Shown one piece after another: positions 1-6,032 of a DNA stretch of 6,200 bases (position 1 is the first letter of the stretch; every line of letters starts with the position of its first letter). Both the position numbers and the translations under genes were made by a program. The notes below the pieces were generated by a model. The model ran no database searches and was not told where the DNA came from. It saw only the letters and a list, made by a program, of their open reading frames with translations. The stretch covers positions 1-6,200 of the forward strand of contig JAFGKQ010000032.1 of NCBI GenBank assembly GCA_016928495.1, given 5' to 3'. Source of the DNA: Candidatus Fermentibacterales bacterium. Lineage in GTDB: Bacteria > Fermentibacterota > Fermentibacteria > Fermentibacterales > JAFGKQ01.

Positions 1-1064
1 GCCTCGCAGTAGGTGGCGAAGCCCTCCGACAGCCATACGTCGTTCCAGTCGAGCTCGGTGACGCAGTCCCCCCACCACATGTGTCCCATCTCGTGAGCCA
101 CGATAGGATCGAAGTTGGTCGTGCCGTTGATGAACATCTGGTAGTGGTAGACCTCGCTCATGTGCTCCATGTCGCCCTTGGGGGTCTCCACGTAGCTGTA
201 CTTGCAGTCCCAGGGATAGGGCCCGAAGAGGCTCTCCAGGTTGTCCATCATGTGATCGACGTTCACGAAGCTGCCCAGCGCGTCCTCCACCTCCCACGGG
301 TAGACGTAGTAGTGGATCCAGCTATAGGTCGAGTCCACCAGGTCTACGTAGTCGGAGACGGCTATGGCAGCCAGGTAGGTGGACATGGGGTGGACGACGG
401 TCCAGTGGTAGGTCGCCTTGCCGCTCGAGTAGTCGATTCCGGTGAGATCGCCGTTGGCAACCACGTAGAGCGAGTCGTCGACCGTTATGTGGAAGTCGAA
501 CAGGGCCTTGTCGGCGGGATGGTCCCAGCAGGGGAACATGACCCTCCCCATGGAGGGAGGATCGGTATAGACCCCCACACCCATCTGGTAGCTGACGTAG
601 GGATGGAACCAGAAGCCCCCGAACTTCCCGGCGCCCTCGTTCCAGGGCGTTCCGGAGTAGCTCAGCCAGACGGTGTCGCTCTGGCCCTGGCTCAGGGGGG
701 CCCGAAGCGTCACGAACACCGAGTCGGCCTGCTGCGTGAAGCCGAGCGAGCCCTGCGTGTCCCAGACTCCGTCGACGGTCATCTGCACGAAGTCCAGCCT
801 TATCTGAGATATGGTGGTAGTGGCGACGAAGCCGACGCCGGTGGTTCCCACCAGCTCCTGGACATCGGGCAGCACCTCGATCTCGAGATCGTAGTGGGTC
901 ACGTCGTAGTCGTGATCATCCGTTCTTCCCGGTCCCTGCGACAGCCACGCGGAAGGCGTGCGCCCTACGGGATGCCTCCAGGCGCTGAAGTCGATGCCCT
1001 CCCACTCCTCCGGGCCGGAGAGCGCTATCACACAGGAGACGAGCAACGTCATTGCGATGGACAT
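1..1064 (-). CDS. Exported M1-family zinc metallopeptidase (aminopeptidase-like), 3' end beyond the window
   Basis: This is the N-terminal 354 codons of an M1 (gluzincin) peptidase; the C-terminal part lies beyond position 1. Seen in the translation: a short hydrophobic N-terminus (residues 2-16), a beta-rich N-terminal domain, the M1-typical FPCWDHPADKALFDF (177-191), GDMEH (297-301) where aminopeptidases have GxMEN, then the zinc site HEMGH (324-328) and, exactly 18 residues later, the third ligand Glu347 in LSEGFA. By family knowledge such enzymes remove N-terminal residues from peptides with one zinc ion. The catalytic Tyr expected downstream is not visible. The ATG at 1064 is supported by GAGGAG at 1070-1075 (5 nt spacing) and lies 2 nt after the kinase stop, so translation is probably coupled. 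The leader lacks a basic n-region; LVSC (8-11) resembles a lipobox, so lipoprotein export is possible. Family is sure; substrate and final location are not. Confidence 0.93.
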   Translation of the reverse strand, partial: MSIAMTLLVSCVIALSGPEEWEGIDFSAWRHPVGRTPSAWLSQGPGRTDDHDYDVTHYDLEIEVLPDVQELVGTTGVGFVATTTISQIRLDFVQMTVDGVWDTQGSLGFTQQADSVFVTLRAPLSQGQSDTVWLSYSGTPWNEGAGKFGGFWFHPYVSYQMGVGVYTDPPSMGRVMFPCWDHPADKALFDFHITVDDSLYVVANGDLTGIDYSSGKATYHWTVVHPMSTYLAAIAVSDYVDLVDSTYSWIHYYVYPWEVEDALGSFVNVDHMMDNLESLFGPYPWDCKYSYVETPKGDMEHMSEVYHYQMFINGTTNFDPIVAHEMGHMWWGDCVTELDWNDVWLSEGFATYCE

Positions 1065-1066
1065 GT

Positions 1067-2647
1067 CTACTCCTCTTCGCCGAAGAGGGAACCTCCGATG
1101 AACTCTCTGAGGAGACTATCTCGCGGGACCAGGTCCGCGTCTATGGGGCGGACGAGCGAAAGCACGTCCAGCAACCTGCAGGCGGTGTAGAAGCCGCTGG
1201 ACCCCTCGGGAACCGACTCCAGCAGCTCGCCGGCATAGGGCTTGAGAACGGGGAGCTCGTAGGGCAGAGCGGAGTTGAACATGGCATCCGCCTGCTCCTG
1301 GTAGGGGAAAATGTACCTGCGCTCCCCCCTCCTCACGGAAGGCCAGCTCTGGATGGTCTGCTCCGCGGAGTAGCCCCTCTGCCTGCTGTCGCGCACCGTT
1401 CTGCGGAGAAGCCTGCTGTCGGATGTCGACATCCTGGTAAGCCGGTCGATGTTGAGCTGGGTGAGGGCCGAGACGTAGATCCGGAACTTGGAGGCCGACG
1501 GGATGCCGGGCGTGAGGTCGTCGTTGAGCCCGTGTATGCCCTCGATAAGCAGGAACTCGTTCTCTTCCAGGCGCATGGGCCTTGCCCGGTCCACCCTGAC
1601 TCCCTCCTGGAAATCGAACCTGGGAAGCAGGACCTCCTCGCCCTCGAGCAGAAGGGCCAGGTCCCTTCCCAGCATCGAGGTCTCCAGGGCCTCCAGACAC
1701 TCGAAATCGTACTCCCCACTGGAATCGAGCGGCGTATCGTCCCGGTTCCTGAAGTAGTCGTCCACCGACACCATCCTGGTCCCGAAGCCCTGAGCCCGGA
1801 GAGATGTGGACAGGAGCTTCGTGAAGGTGGTCTTGCCGCTGGAGGATGGTCCGGCGATCGTGACGACCCTCTTGGCGGGGAAGGAAGCCTGAAGGGTCAT
1901 GACTATCTGGACGAGGCTGTACTGCTGATAGAAGTGGCTCATGGTGACGAGCTCTCTCCCCCCGTCCTCCTCTATCCTGCCGTTGAGCTCGTCGATGCTC
2001 CTGACCCTCATCCTGGCGAGGTGCTTCTCCTGCAGATCGAACTCCCTTGCCAGCTTCGGGCGGTCCAGCCACTTCCCGATCCCCGGCCACGACGCCGAGC
2101 CCGGGAACCTCAGAACGAACCCCGAGCCCTCGGGACGGAGCTCCCATGTCTCCAGGCTGCCGGCCCGGCTGATGGCGGGACCCATCGCGAAGGCGCAGCT
2201 CTCCCCGAGGGTGTTCACGTAGATCGGGCGGTCCGGGTCGCGCCACGAGGCCAGCTCCCTGCAGGCAGCGGGAACACCCTCATCCCCCTCGCTCGGCAGC
2301 GGCGACCAGTGAAGCTCTCTGTCCTCGCGGACGACGTCATGGAGCGACCTGGAGAGCCTGGCTACGATCTCCTCCGAGGAGAGGGAGGGCCGGCTCTCGA
2401 ACCTGCACTTGTAGCCCAGCGAGAGGGCATGCTCCACCCAGAGCCATGAGTCCGGGAAGGCCCTTCTGACGGCGACATCGAGAGCCAGGACCAGACCCCT
2501 CCTGTAGACGTCCATTCCCTCGCTCGTCCAGGCCGGGATGCCCGTCAGAGCCGTGCCCGAAGGGACATCGGCCGACAACGGGATCATCCTTCCCGACCCG
2601 TCATAGGCCGCGACGCTGTGCGCCGGCACCATCTCCGATACTCTCAA
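1067..2647 (-). CDS. Uridine kinase/phosphoribulokinase-family nucleoside kinase with N-terminal TGS/ThrRS-like region
   Basis: The product is 526 residues, far longer than plain uridine kinase (about 210), because an extra N-terminal half precedes the kinase. Residues about 10-40 (YDGSGRMIPLSADVPSGTAL) resemble a TGS domain. Residues about 45-140 resemble the second additional domain of threonyl-tRNA synthetase (ALDVAVRRAFPDSWLWVEHA). The kinase domain starts near 258: Walker A GPSSSGKTT (266-274), VSVDDYFRNRDDTPLD (293-308), the Walker B-like LLIEGIHGLN (366-375), and an Arg-rich segment SRLLRRTVRDSRQRG (411-425) probably forming the lid. Known relatives are annotated as uridine kinase or nucleoside kinase; their true substrate is uncertain, so no symbol is given. 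TTG at 2647 is chosen because GGGGAGGA precedes it by 4 nt. The open frame continues upstream to 3253, but that part is antisense to another gene and has no family character. It ends 2 nt before the peptidase start. Confidence 0.9.
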   Translation of the reverse strand: MRVSEMVPAHSVAAYDGSGRMIPLSADVPSGTALTGIPAWTSEGMDVYRRGLVLALDVAVRRAFPDSWLWVEHALSLGYKCRFESRPSLSSEEIVARLSRSLHDVVREDRELHWSPLPSEGDEGVPAACRELASWRDPDRPIYVNTLGESCAFAMGPAISRAGSLETWELRPEGSGFVLRFPGSASWPGIGKWLDRPKLAREFDLQEKHLARMRVRSIDELNGRIEEDGGRELVTMSHFYQQYSLVQIVMTLQASFPAKRVVTIAGPSSSGKTTFTKLLSTSLRAQGFGTRMVSVDDYFRNRDDTPLDSSGEYDFECLEALETSMLGRDLALLLEGEEVLLPRFDFQEGVRVDRARPMRLEENEFLLIEGIHGLNDDLTPGIPSASKFRIYVSALTQLNIDRLTRMSTSDSRLLRRTVRDSRQRGYSAEQTIQSWPSVRRGERRYIFPYQEQADAMFNSALPYELPVLKPYAGELLESVPEGSSGFYTACRLLDVLSLVRPIDADLVPRDSLLREFIGGSLFGEEE

Positions 2648-2824
2648 GAATTCCTCCCCTGTACGGAACCTGGCCCCCGCACCGCCGCAGCGGGCGACGG
2701 TCTGGAAGATAAGGGAATGGCCCCGGCGGTTCCAGTGCGGGATGCCGTGAACGGGTTGACCGGAGTGGGGCTTTGAGCAATCCTTGTGTTCGATCAGCCA
2801 AACGCCGGGAGGTAGGTAACAGGG
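2648..2824. promoter_or_regulatory. Divergent intergenic region between the kinase and PPC-like genes
   Basis: About 177 bases separate two genes pointing away from each other, so promoters for both directions should lie here. The ribosome-binding sites sit at its two ends: GGGGAGGA for the kinase, and GGGAGGTAGG at 2807-2816 for the PPC-like gene. For the plus strand, TTGACC (2756-2761) is a fair -35 match, but 17 bases later there is only AATCCT, a poor -10. No convincing sigma-70 pair was found for the minus strand. No palindromic operator, riboswitch-like fold or tRNA was recognised by eye. The regulatory role is inferred from position only. Confidence 0.4.
2652..2659 (-). promoter_or_regulatory. 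Shine-Dalgarno site that fixes a TTG start for the kinase gene
   Basis: Reading the minus strand, GGGGAGGA is followed by ATTC and then TTG (2647-2645). This is the strongest ribosome-binding site near the gene start. The first ATG in frame (2632) is five codons downstream and preceded directly by TCGGAG with no usable spacing. Starting at TTG keeps the whole TGS-like region. This is inferred from spacing and has not been measured. Confidence 0.7.
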
Positions 2825-3208
2825 ATGCAGGCTTGCTTCCTCTCGATGCTCGCTCTCGCGGTGGGAACGGCCCCTCTTCTGGACACGTCGGACCAGATCG
2901 ACGGGGGCGCAACCGTGGTCTATACGGTCTCCATCGTCGAGGGCATCGACTACTGGGTGGTGCTCGGCTGCGACGAGCCCTCCGCGGACCTGGACATCGT
3001 GATCGCCTCGAGGGAGATGGACTTCGACCGCTTCATGTCGCTTCCCTACTACGAGGACTTCCTCTACGCCGGGGAGTTCGCCCTGGCCTCCGGCACCCAC
3101 CAGGGCTCGGAGGACCTCACGCTCTCCGCCCCCTACACGGGCGTCGCGTATGTCGTGGTCCACGACATCGGGGAGACGGGCGGGCACTACCAGTTGAGGA
3201 TCTACTGA
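2825..3208 (+). CDS. Small exported protein resembling a stand-alone PPC (pre-peptidase C-terminal) domain
   Basis: The product has 127 residues. Residues 2-17 are hydrophobic (CFLSMLALAVGTAP) and look like a signal peptide, though no basic residue precedes them. The remainder is alternating beta-strand sequence with the spacing of PPC domains: VVYTVSIVEGIDYWVVL, then SADLDIVI, and finally APYTGVAYVVVHDIG with GGHYQLRIY at the very end. PPC domains are small beta-sandwiches usually attached to the C-terminus of secreted proteases; here the domain stands alone, so it would be a free periplasmic or secreted binding module. The domain call is from sequence pattern only. ATG 2825 is the only reasonable start, because an in-frame TAG lies at 2813-2815; GGGAGGTAGG at 2807-2816 is the likely ribosome-binding site. 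xseA begins 35 bases after the stop with no terminator visible, so co-transcription is likely. The function is unknown. Confidence 0.75.
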   Translation: MQACFLSMLALAVGTAPLLDTSDQIDGGATVVYTVSIVEGIDYWVVLGCDEPSADLDIVIASREMDFDRFMSLPYYEDFLYAGEFALASGTHQGSEDLTLSAPYTGVAYVVVHDIGETGGHYQLRIY

Positions 3209-3243
3209 CGACCCGCAGCTCTTCCGGGGAGCGTCACGACCGC

Positions 3244-4701
3244 ATGTCATCACACGAGCCCCTGGACGACGCCCCGAGGGGTGACCTGTCCGTTCTGGAG
3301 CTCAACACAAGGGTCAAGCAGCTCCTGGAGATCGCCTTCCCCTACCCTGTCTGGGTCAGGGGCGAGATAGCGAGGACCCCCAGATCCAACCCAAGGGGCC
3401 ACCTCTACTTCCAACTGATCGATCCATCCCCGTCAGGCGGACAGCCGGAGGCCACGGTGGATTGTGCGCTCTTCGCCGGAAGCAGGATCGGCGTCGAACG
3501 CAGGTTCAGGGATGCCGGGACGGAGCTCCAGCTCCTGGAGGGCATGTCCGTAAGGGTCATGGGCAGACCGGACCTCTGGCCACCCGCGGGAAGGTATCAG
3601 TTCGTAGTCCAGGACGTGGATCCCGCGTGGACTCAGGGCGAGCAGGCTCTGCGCCTGCGCAGGATAGCGCGCAAGCTCTCGAGCGAGGGCCTGCTCGAGC
3701 TCAACAGGTCGCTCGAGATGCCAACCGTGCCTCTCTCGATCGGCCTCGTTACCGCTAGTGACTCGGCCGCCCTCAGGGACTTCATGCGAACGCTCGAGGA
3801 GAGCGGCTTCCCCTTCCGGGTGCTCATCGCCCCCGCTACCATGCAGGGCGTGACTACACCGGCGGAGATCGTGGGAGCGCTGGCGGCCCTCGCGGCCTCG
3901 CCCCCACGGCTCGACGCGGTCATCCTGACCAGGGGCGGAGGCTCCGCAACCGATCTGGCCTGGCTGAACGACGAGCGCCTCGGGAGGGCGATAGCGGCAG
4001 CCCCATGGCCCGTTGTCTCCGGAATAGGCCACGAGATCGACACCACTCTGCCAGACCTGGTCAGCCATACGAGGGCTAAGACGCCCACACACGCAGCGAC
4101 GCTGCTAGTGAACAGGGTAGCGGACTTCCTCGAGCTCCTCGACCAACTGGCGGGCAGCGTCGCGTCCTCCGCCCTTCCGGGAGTGCGGATCCGCCTGGAG
4201 CGACTCGACCATCTACGGTCTTCACTCGTCAGGTCGTCCGGCTACGCACTTCGCTCGCGGCACTCGGCCCTGTCCATGGCTGCGGTCGGTCTGGCAGCGG
4301 GGGCCAGGGAAAGGCTGAGAGCTGTCGGCATCAGGCTCGACGGCCTGGTCGGCCTTCTGCGCGCCCTGGTGGTCCCGACGGTGATCAGGCCGGCTCGCAG
4401 GAGGCTCTGCGATCTGGCGGAAGGACTGATTGCCGGGGCGGCAGCCCCGACGCGCAGGCTCGGCGCCAGGCTGGGTACGCTCGAGGACGCCGTCCGGGCG
4501 GGAGACCCCGTGAGGCTGCTGGCCAAGGGGTGGGCGATAGCGAGGGACCGGTCCGGCAGGGTGGTCTCGAGAGTCGGCGATACGGGAGTCGGCGAGAGGC
4601 TGGAGGTGAGCATCAGCGACGGTCGCCTCTCCACGACCGTCGAAGCTGTATCGGAAGAGAGCGAGAGCAGCAAGCACGAGGAAGACGGTGGACAGCCATG
4701 A
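3244..4701 (+). CDS. xseA: Exodeoxyribonuclease VII large subunit
   Basis: This 485-residue protein is the catalytic subunit of exonuclease VII, which degrades single-stranded DNA from both ends to short oligonucleotides in the cytoplasm, in complex with XseB. Residues 15-125 form the OB-fold domain (LSVLELNTRVKQLLE, VWVRGEIA, GHLYFQLID, VRVMGRPDLWPPAGRYQFVV). The catalytic domain follows: IGLVTASDSAALRDF (166-180), APATMQG (196-202), TRGGGSATDLAWLNDE (229-244) and SGIGHEIDTTLPDLVSHTRAKTP (259-281). Asp179, Arg230, His263 and Asp266 align with the residues reported as essential in E. coli XseA (D155, R205, H238, D241). A long helical segment (about 285-440) and the closing AKGWAIARDRSGRVVS with its beta tail complete the family layout. 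Length is slightly above the E. coli 456. The start at ATG 3244 has only GGGGAG at 3227-3232, 11 nt upstream. The same frame is open back to 2773, but that stretch overlaps the PPC-like gene and has no XseA similarity. The last 16 residues are Ser/Glu-rich. Confidence 0.97.
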   Translation: MSSHEPLDDAPRGDLSVLELNTRVKQLLEIAFPYPVWVRGEIARTPRSNPRGHLYFQLIDPSPSGGQPEATVDCALFAGSRIGVERRFRDAGTELQLLEGMSVRVMGRPDLWPPAGRYQFVVQDVDPAWTQGEQALRLRRIARKLSSEGLLELNRSLEMPTVPLSIGLVTASDSAALRDFMRTLEESGFPFRVLIAPATMQGVTTPAEIVGALAALAASPPRLDAVILTRGGGSATDLAWLNDERLGRAIAAAPWPVVSGIGHEIDTTLPDLVSHTRAKTPTHAATLLVNRVADFLELLDQLAGSVASSALPGVRIRLERLDHLRSSLVRSSGYALRSRHSALSMAAVGLAAGARERLRAVGIRLDGLVGLLRALVVPTVIRPARRRLCDLAEGLIAGAAAPTRRLGARLGTLEDAVRAGDPVRLLAKGWAIARDRSGRVVSRVGDTGVGERLEVSISDGRLSTTVEAVSEESESSKHEEDGGQP

Positions 4702-4976
4702 GCGATGCAAGAGCGCGGGAGAAGAGCGGAGCGGCAACGTCGAAACGCAAGGCAGGCGCCGCTCCTTCCTTCGAGGAGGCCCTCGGGGAGCTGACGGCGA
4801 TAGTCGAAAAGATCGGCAGCGAGGACTGCCCGGTCGACTCGCTCGAGGAGATGGTCCGCAGGGCGGCCGATCTCATCAGGACCCTTCGGGGAAGACTGCA
4901 GAGGACGGAGGGCATCGTCACCGAGATACTCGAGGAGCTGCAACGGCCGGAAGAGAGCGAGCAAGGAAAGGCCTGA
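4698..4976 (+). CDS. xseB: Exodeoxyribonuclease VII small subunit
   Basis: The product has 92 residues. It is the small helical subunit that binds the coiled-coil region of XseA in several copies and is needed for an active, soluble exonuclease VII. The family signature is clear from residue 24: SFEEALGELTAIVEKIGSED (24-43), PVDSLEEMVRRAADLI (45-60), and a second helix ending in LQRTEGIVTEILEEL. Residues 1-23 are an Ala/Lys/Arg-rich, probably disordered extension, longer than in typical XseB. The start codon overlaps the xseA stop as ATGA (4698-4701), so translation is probably coupled, which would help keep subunit ratios in step. The frame is open upstream to 4530, but that part lies inside xseA and is not family-like. 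Confidence 0.95.
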   Translation: MSDARAREKSGAATSKRKAGAAPSFEEALGELTAIVEKIGSEDCPVDSLEEMVRRAADLIRTLRGRLQRTEGIVTEILEELQRPEESEQGKA

Positions 4977-4977
4977 C

Positions 4978-5001
4978 GGGCCCCTTCCCTCCTATGGGCC
5001 C
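4978..5001. terminator. Possible GC-rich hairpin at the convergent xseB / glycosyltransferase junction
   Basis: GGGCCC at 4978-4983 and again at 4996-5001 can pair across a 12-base loop, in a position where two transcripts meet head-on. The stem is only six base pairs and no T-run follows on either strand, so this is not a canonical intrinsic terminator. GGGCCC is self-complementary, so the two copies can also be read as a direct repeat. The right arm lies inside the last codons of the glycosyltransferase gene. Low confidence. Confidence 0.25.
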
Positions 5002-6032
5002 CCGAGGATGGCCCTGGCCCTTGCGGCCACCTCCTCCGGCTCAGGCCCGCCCCGGGCATAGAGCCCGACCGATCCGGGCGACAGGGGAGCGAACCTGATC
5101 GACGAGCCCTCCACGGCGAACAGACCGATGACGGGGATTCCGAGAGCGCTGGCCAGATGCATGGTGCCGTTGTCCGGAGTGATGTAGAGATCGAGAGACG
5201 AGAGCTCCCGGGATAGCTCCTCCAGGCCGGGAGCGCGCGGCAGGCTCTCCCGTGCGGACAGGCTGACGGCGAGCTCCCTCTCACGCTGCGTGCCCCAGAG
5301 CAGCCTGACCTCGCCGAGCTTGCGCAGAAGCCCCGCAAGCTCCGACATCCTCTCTACGGGGTAGCCCTTGTCTCGCCGGGCGCCCACGTGCAGTCCTATC
5401 AGTGGCCTGCGGCTCCGGGGATCGCGGTGACGAGGCGGAGCGAGCGAAGGCCTGCTCCAGGCGGGCCAGCCTGACCAGAGCGAGCCGAGATGATGCAGCA
5501 CCGCGCTCTCGTGGAGATCCCGCCCGGACCCTGGCGGAAGCTCGACCAGGCTGTCGAACCAGCCCCTCGAGCCCGGGTTGCTCCACCCTATCCTGTGCCT
5601 CGCCCCGGACAGGGTGACGGCAACGGCGCCCGAGAGGGAGAAGCCCCCGGGATGGGATGCATCCACCGCTACATCGAACCCCTCTCTGCGGAGGCTCCGG
5701 AAGAAGGCAAGCAGGCGGTGAGGCCCGGAGATGAAGCTCTTCTTCGGCGCCGCCCATATCCTGGCGAGACTCGCGTGACGGGAGAGGACCGCTGAGAAGG
5801 CATCGCTGGCCAGGAGCTGTACGGAGCATCCCGGGAACCGCTCGGAAAGAGACCTCAGGAGCGGCTCCAGAAGAACCAGATTGCCCAGCCTGGAATCCGT
5901 GCGCACCACGAGAACGCTCGAGGGATCCTCTGGAAGGACGGACGTCGGCCTTCGCCCGGCCAGCATCACCCTGAGGAACCCCGAGAGGTTCCTCCTTCCC
6001 CATCTCTCGAACGGCTTGAGCAGGCCCGTCAT
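4992..6032 (-). CDS. Glycosyltransferase family 9 (heptosyltransferase-like)
   Basis: The product has 346 residues, the usual size for GT9. These GT-B enzymes act at the inner face of the cytoplasmic membrane and transfer heptose or a related sugar to the growing LPS core. The N-terminal Rossmann half shows VLVVRTDSRLGNLVLLEPLLRSL (40-62), matching the family's RxDxxGDxxLxxPxL pattern except that the usual GD is GN (Asn51). The linker and C-terminal half show IGLHVGARRDKGYPVERMSELAGLL (212-236), including the sugar-nucleotide-binding Lys, and DLYITPDNGTMHLASALGIPVIGLF (281-305), the DxGxxHLAaALGxP signature. The N-terminal 35 residues are basic and amphipathic, with no clear signal peptide. 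The ATG at 6032 follows GGGAGG (6039-6044) with 6 nt spacing and overlaps the upstream stop as ATGA. Family is sure; donor and acceptor sugars are unknown, so no waa symbol is given. Confidence 0.93.
   Translation of the reverse strand: MTGLLKPFERWGRRNLSGFLRVMLAGRRPTSVLPEDPSSVLVVRTDSRLGNLVLLEPLLRSLSERFPGCSVQLLASDAFSAVLSRHASLARIWAAPKKSFISGPHRLLAFFRSLRREGFDVAVDASHPGGFSLSGAVAVTLSGARHRIGWSNPGSRGWFDSLVELPPGSGRDLHESAVLHHLGSLWSGWPAWSRPSLAPPRHRDPRSRRPLIGLHVGARRDKGYPVERMSELAGLLRKLGEVRLLWGTQRERELAVSLSARESLPRAPGLEELSRELSSLDLYITPDNGTMHLASALGIPVIGLFAVEGSSIRFAPLSPGSVGLYARGGPEPEEVAARARAILGGP

Noticed and set aside
81-1190. A 369-codon plus-strand open frame antisense to the M1 peptidase
   Set aside because: It is Val/His/Gly-rich without family motifs and lies opposite a well-supported HExxH-x18-E metallopeptidase.
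1052-2449. A 465-codon plus-strand open frame antisense to the kinase gene
   Set aside because: The minus-strand frame has clear Walker A and other kinase motifs. The antisense frame shows no domain pattern and is Pro/Gly/Arg/Glu-rich, as expected for the mirror of a GC-rich gene.
2756-2784. Sigma-70 promoter with TTGACC as the -35 element
   Set aside because: The matching -10 at 17-base spacing is AATCCT, which shares too little with the consensus to call a promoter by eye. It is mentioned only inside the intergenic entry.
2784-2806. A tRNA-like T-loop (GTTCGATC)
   Set aside because: The position after the loop is A rather than C, the flanking bases do not form a five-pair stem, and no acceptor, D or anticodon arms are found upstream.
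2773-3243. Upstream extension of the xseA frame, which would give a 642-residue protein
   Set aside because: The extension overlaps the PPC-like gene in another frame, is Arg/Gly/Leu-rich with no OB-fold or nuclease similarity, and XseA proteins normally start just before the segment seen at 3244.
2648-3253. Upstream extension of the kinase frame to a 728-residue protein
   Set aside because: It would run antisense through the PPC-like gene and lacks similarity, and the best ribosome-binding site is at 2652-2659 in front of TTG 2647.
4613-5338. A 241-codon minus-strand open frame spanning xseB and the end of the glycosyltransferase gene
   Set aside because: It is Ser/Arg/Pro-rich and crosses two well-supported genes, in a different frame from the minus-strand glycosyltransferase.
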